This document shows positions 62,927-64,000 of a stretch of DNA of 64,000 nt, one piece after another. The DNA comes from Citrus sinensis (taxonomy: Eukaryota; Streptophyta; Magnoliopsida; Sapindales; Rutaceae). The notes under the pieces are model-generated. The model worked only from the letters and a program-made list of their open reading frames with translations, ran no database searches and was not told the DNA's origin. Position numbers and translations under genes: made by a program. Where the stretch lies: positions 27,287,501 through 27,351,500 of the forward strand of contig NC_068559.1 of assembly GCF_022201045.2 (NCBI RefSeq), given 5' to 3'. Positions within the stretch are counted from its first letter, which is position 1. The number at the start of each line of letters is the position of its first letter.

Positions 62927-64000
62927 CTGCAACAAGCACAAAAATCCGCAAATCTCTGATGTACTACTTGATAAAAATGATATCTTTTATGTATTTAACA
63001 AAGATTTCAGGAAACTATATGCCACCCCAAGAGACAGAACAAGCACAAAACAAAACAAGAAACCCTAGGAGTGTGCACCAAGTTCAAAATGGGGCTACTG
63101 ACAGAAACAGCATTTAATAGTTAGGAAACTGGGAATACAATAATCTAGGTAAGTAGCCCCTAGGACATACAATGCAACATTTTACTCAAAAGTCTTAACA
63201 TTAAACTAATAAAAGAAGTCAGCTTGCTTCAATTCGCAAGTCCATATGGCCCAAATGAATAAAATATGACTTGGGACAAAAGAAAAAAAAATGAACAAAG
63301 TCAATGGAAAATAAATCAGTTTTCGCCACATCTCTTACACTTGGGATTTAAGGTTCACACATCATAGATCTATCAATATTCCTCGATAATCATAATGTTA
63401 ACCGTTAGGATCAGTGGATCAGAAGTCAGAGACAAAACCTTCAGCTGAACTGGGAAGGGCATAAGCAAACTGAAGTTTTGCTCCACTCATGGTGGCAACT
63501 CCAAAACGTTAATGCAAAAGCAAATTTCTCAAATCCCAGTTTGGCACTTCTCAACCCAATAACAAATAAAACAATAAAGCACCATTAAAATCCAACCTAG
63601 CCGAAGCAATTTCATCCTAACTAAATATGCCGAAAAAGGCCACATCAAAACACTTTTTTCTCAAATCCCTCTCAGCACTAGAGTAGCTAGTGGGCATAAA
63701 ACTACATGCACACGGTCATTTAAAAATAAATAAATGAATAAAAATGGGTAATCAAAGACATATAAATAGTTGTAAATGGGATGTTTTATAGGATAAAGTA
63801 AGTTATAAGCTTTAACAAGGTGAATAATAAGTATTTGGCCAATTAGTAACATATAAGTTGATATTACAACATTCACAATGGCAATAGAATGTCCAATTTC
63901 ATCTAGAAGGTGAAACAGAGAAACAGGTTGACACTAGACAGCTGCAAATGTAGCCCTGAAAAAAAACAATCCAAAGCCAATTGACACAGGCACACATGGA
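62927..64000 (-). other. Upstream intron of ALA3 running off the window
   Basis: No further P4-ATPase exon was recognised here. The first visible codons ([12 protein letters not shown]) need a donor exon ending just before VK, which is absent from this interval, so the intron is at least 1.07 kb. CAG acceptor-like sites exist (for example near 63953 on the minus strand), but the following sequence does not match the family. Confidence 0.5.

Noticed and set aside
63880..63990. Possible further ALA3 exon after a CAG acceptor on the minus strand
   Set aside because: The sequence after the acceptor (GYICSCL then a stop) does not match P4-ATPases and lacks a suitable donor.

Overview
This is nuclear DNA from a flowering plant. 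It is AT-rich, its genes have many GT..AG introns, and it holds plant-only families (CLE peptide, TIR-NB-LRR receptor, BIR pseudokinase, zinc-knuckle SHAQKYF MYB, chloroplast CCB4). A Citrus-like eudicot (Rutaceae/Sapindales) is my guess from general look only. Gene models were built by hand: reading frame, splice dinucleotides and codon phase were checked across every exon junction listed, except in the small 17.7 kb locus, which is uncertain.

Layout. 662-4029 (-) CCB4, cytochrome b6f heme attachment. 4.1-10.9 kb has no gene and holds a ~295-bp direct duplication and a MULE-type MITE. 10922-12138 (+) zinc-knuckle R1-MYB repressor. 12.2-17 kb holds a decayed F-box/LRR piece and a 5'-truncated LINE with a 13-bp target-site duplication. 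17712-18069 (-) small DUF761-like locus (weak). 20530-22344 (+) BIR-type LRR pseudokinase. 22.4-26.6 kb holds MITEs and a second, broken LINE piece. 26638-28849 (+) unknown secreted/type I membrane protein. 30516-33399 (-) PP2A catalytic subunit, complete in six exons. 34009-34444 hAT-type MITE. 37577-39294 (-) CLE25/26-type peptide precursor in two exons. 44075-46462 (+) 5-formyltetrahydrofolate cyclo-ligase, seven exons. 47767-53877 (+) full-length TIR-NB-LRR receptor, five exons. 54515 to beyond the right edge (-) ALA3-type P4-ATPase flippase, 22 exons visible, N-terminus outside the window.

The genes do not form a shared pathway. The clearest higher-order signal is gene order: MYB, BIR, small membrane protein, PP2A and CLE repeat the order I recall on Arabidopsis chromosome 1 near At1g69960-At1g70000, while CCB4, PP2A and ALA3 match At1g59820-At1g59840. 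This window therefore looks like an unfractionated ancestral block from which those regions derive. Three genes touch cell-surface signalling or immunity (BIR, CLE, TNL), but the sequence does not show that they act together. I found no operon, CRISPR array, tRNA or rRNA gene, and no clear undescribed system.
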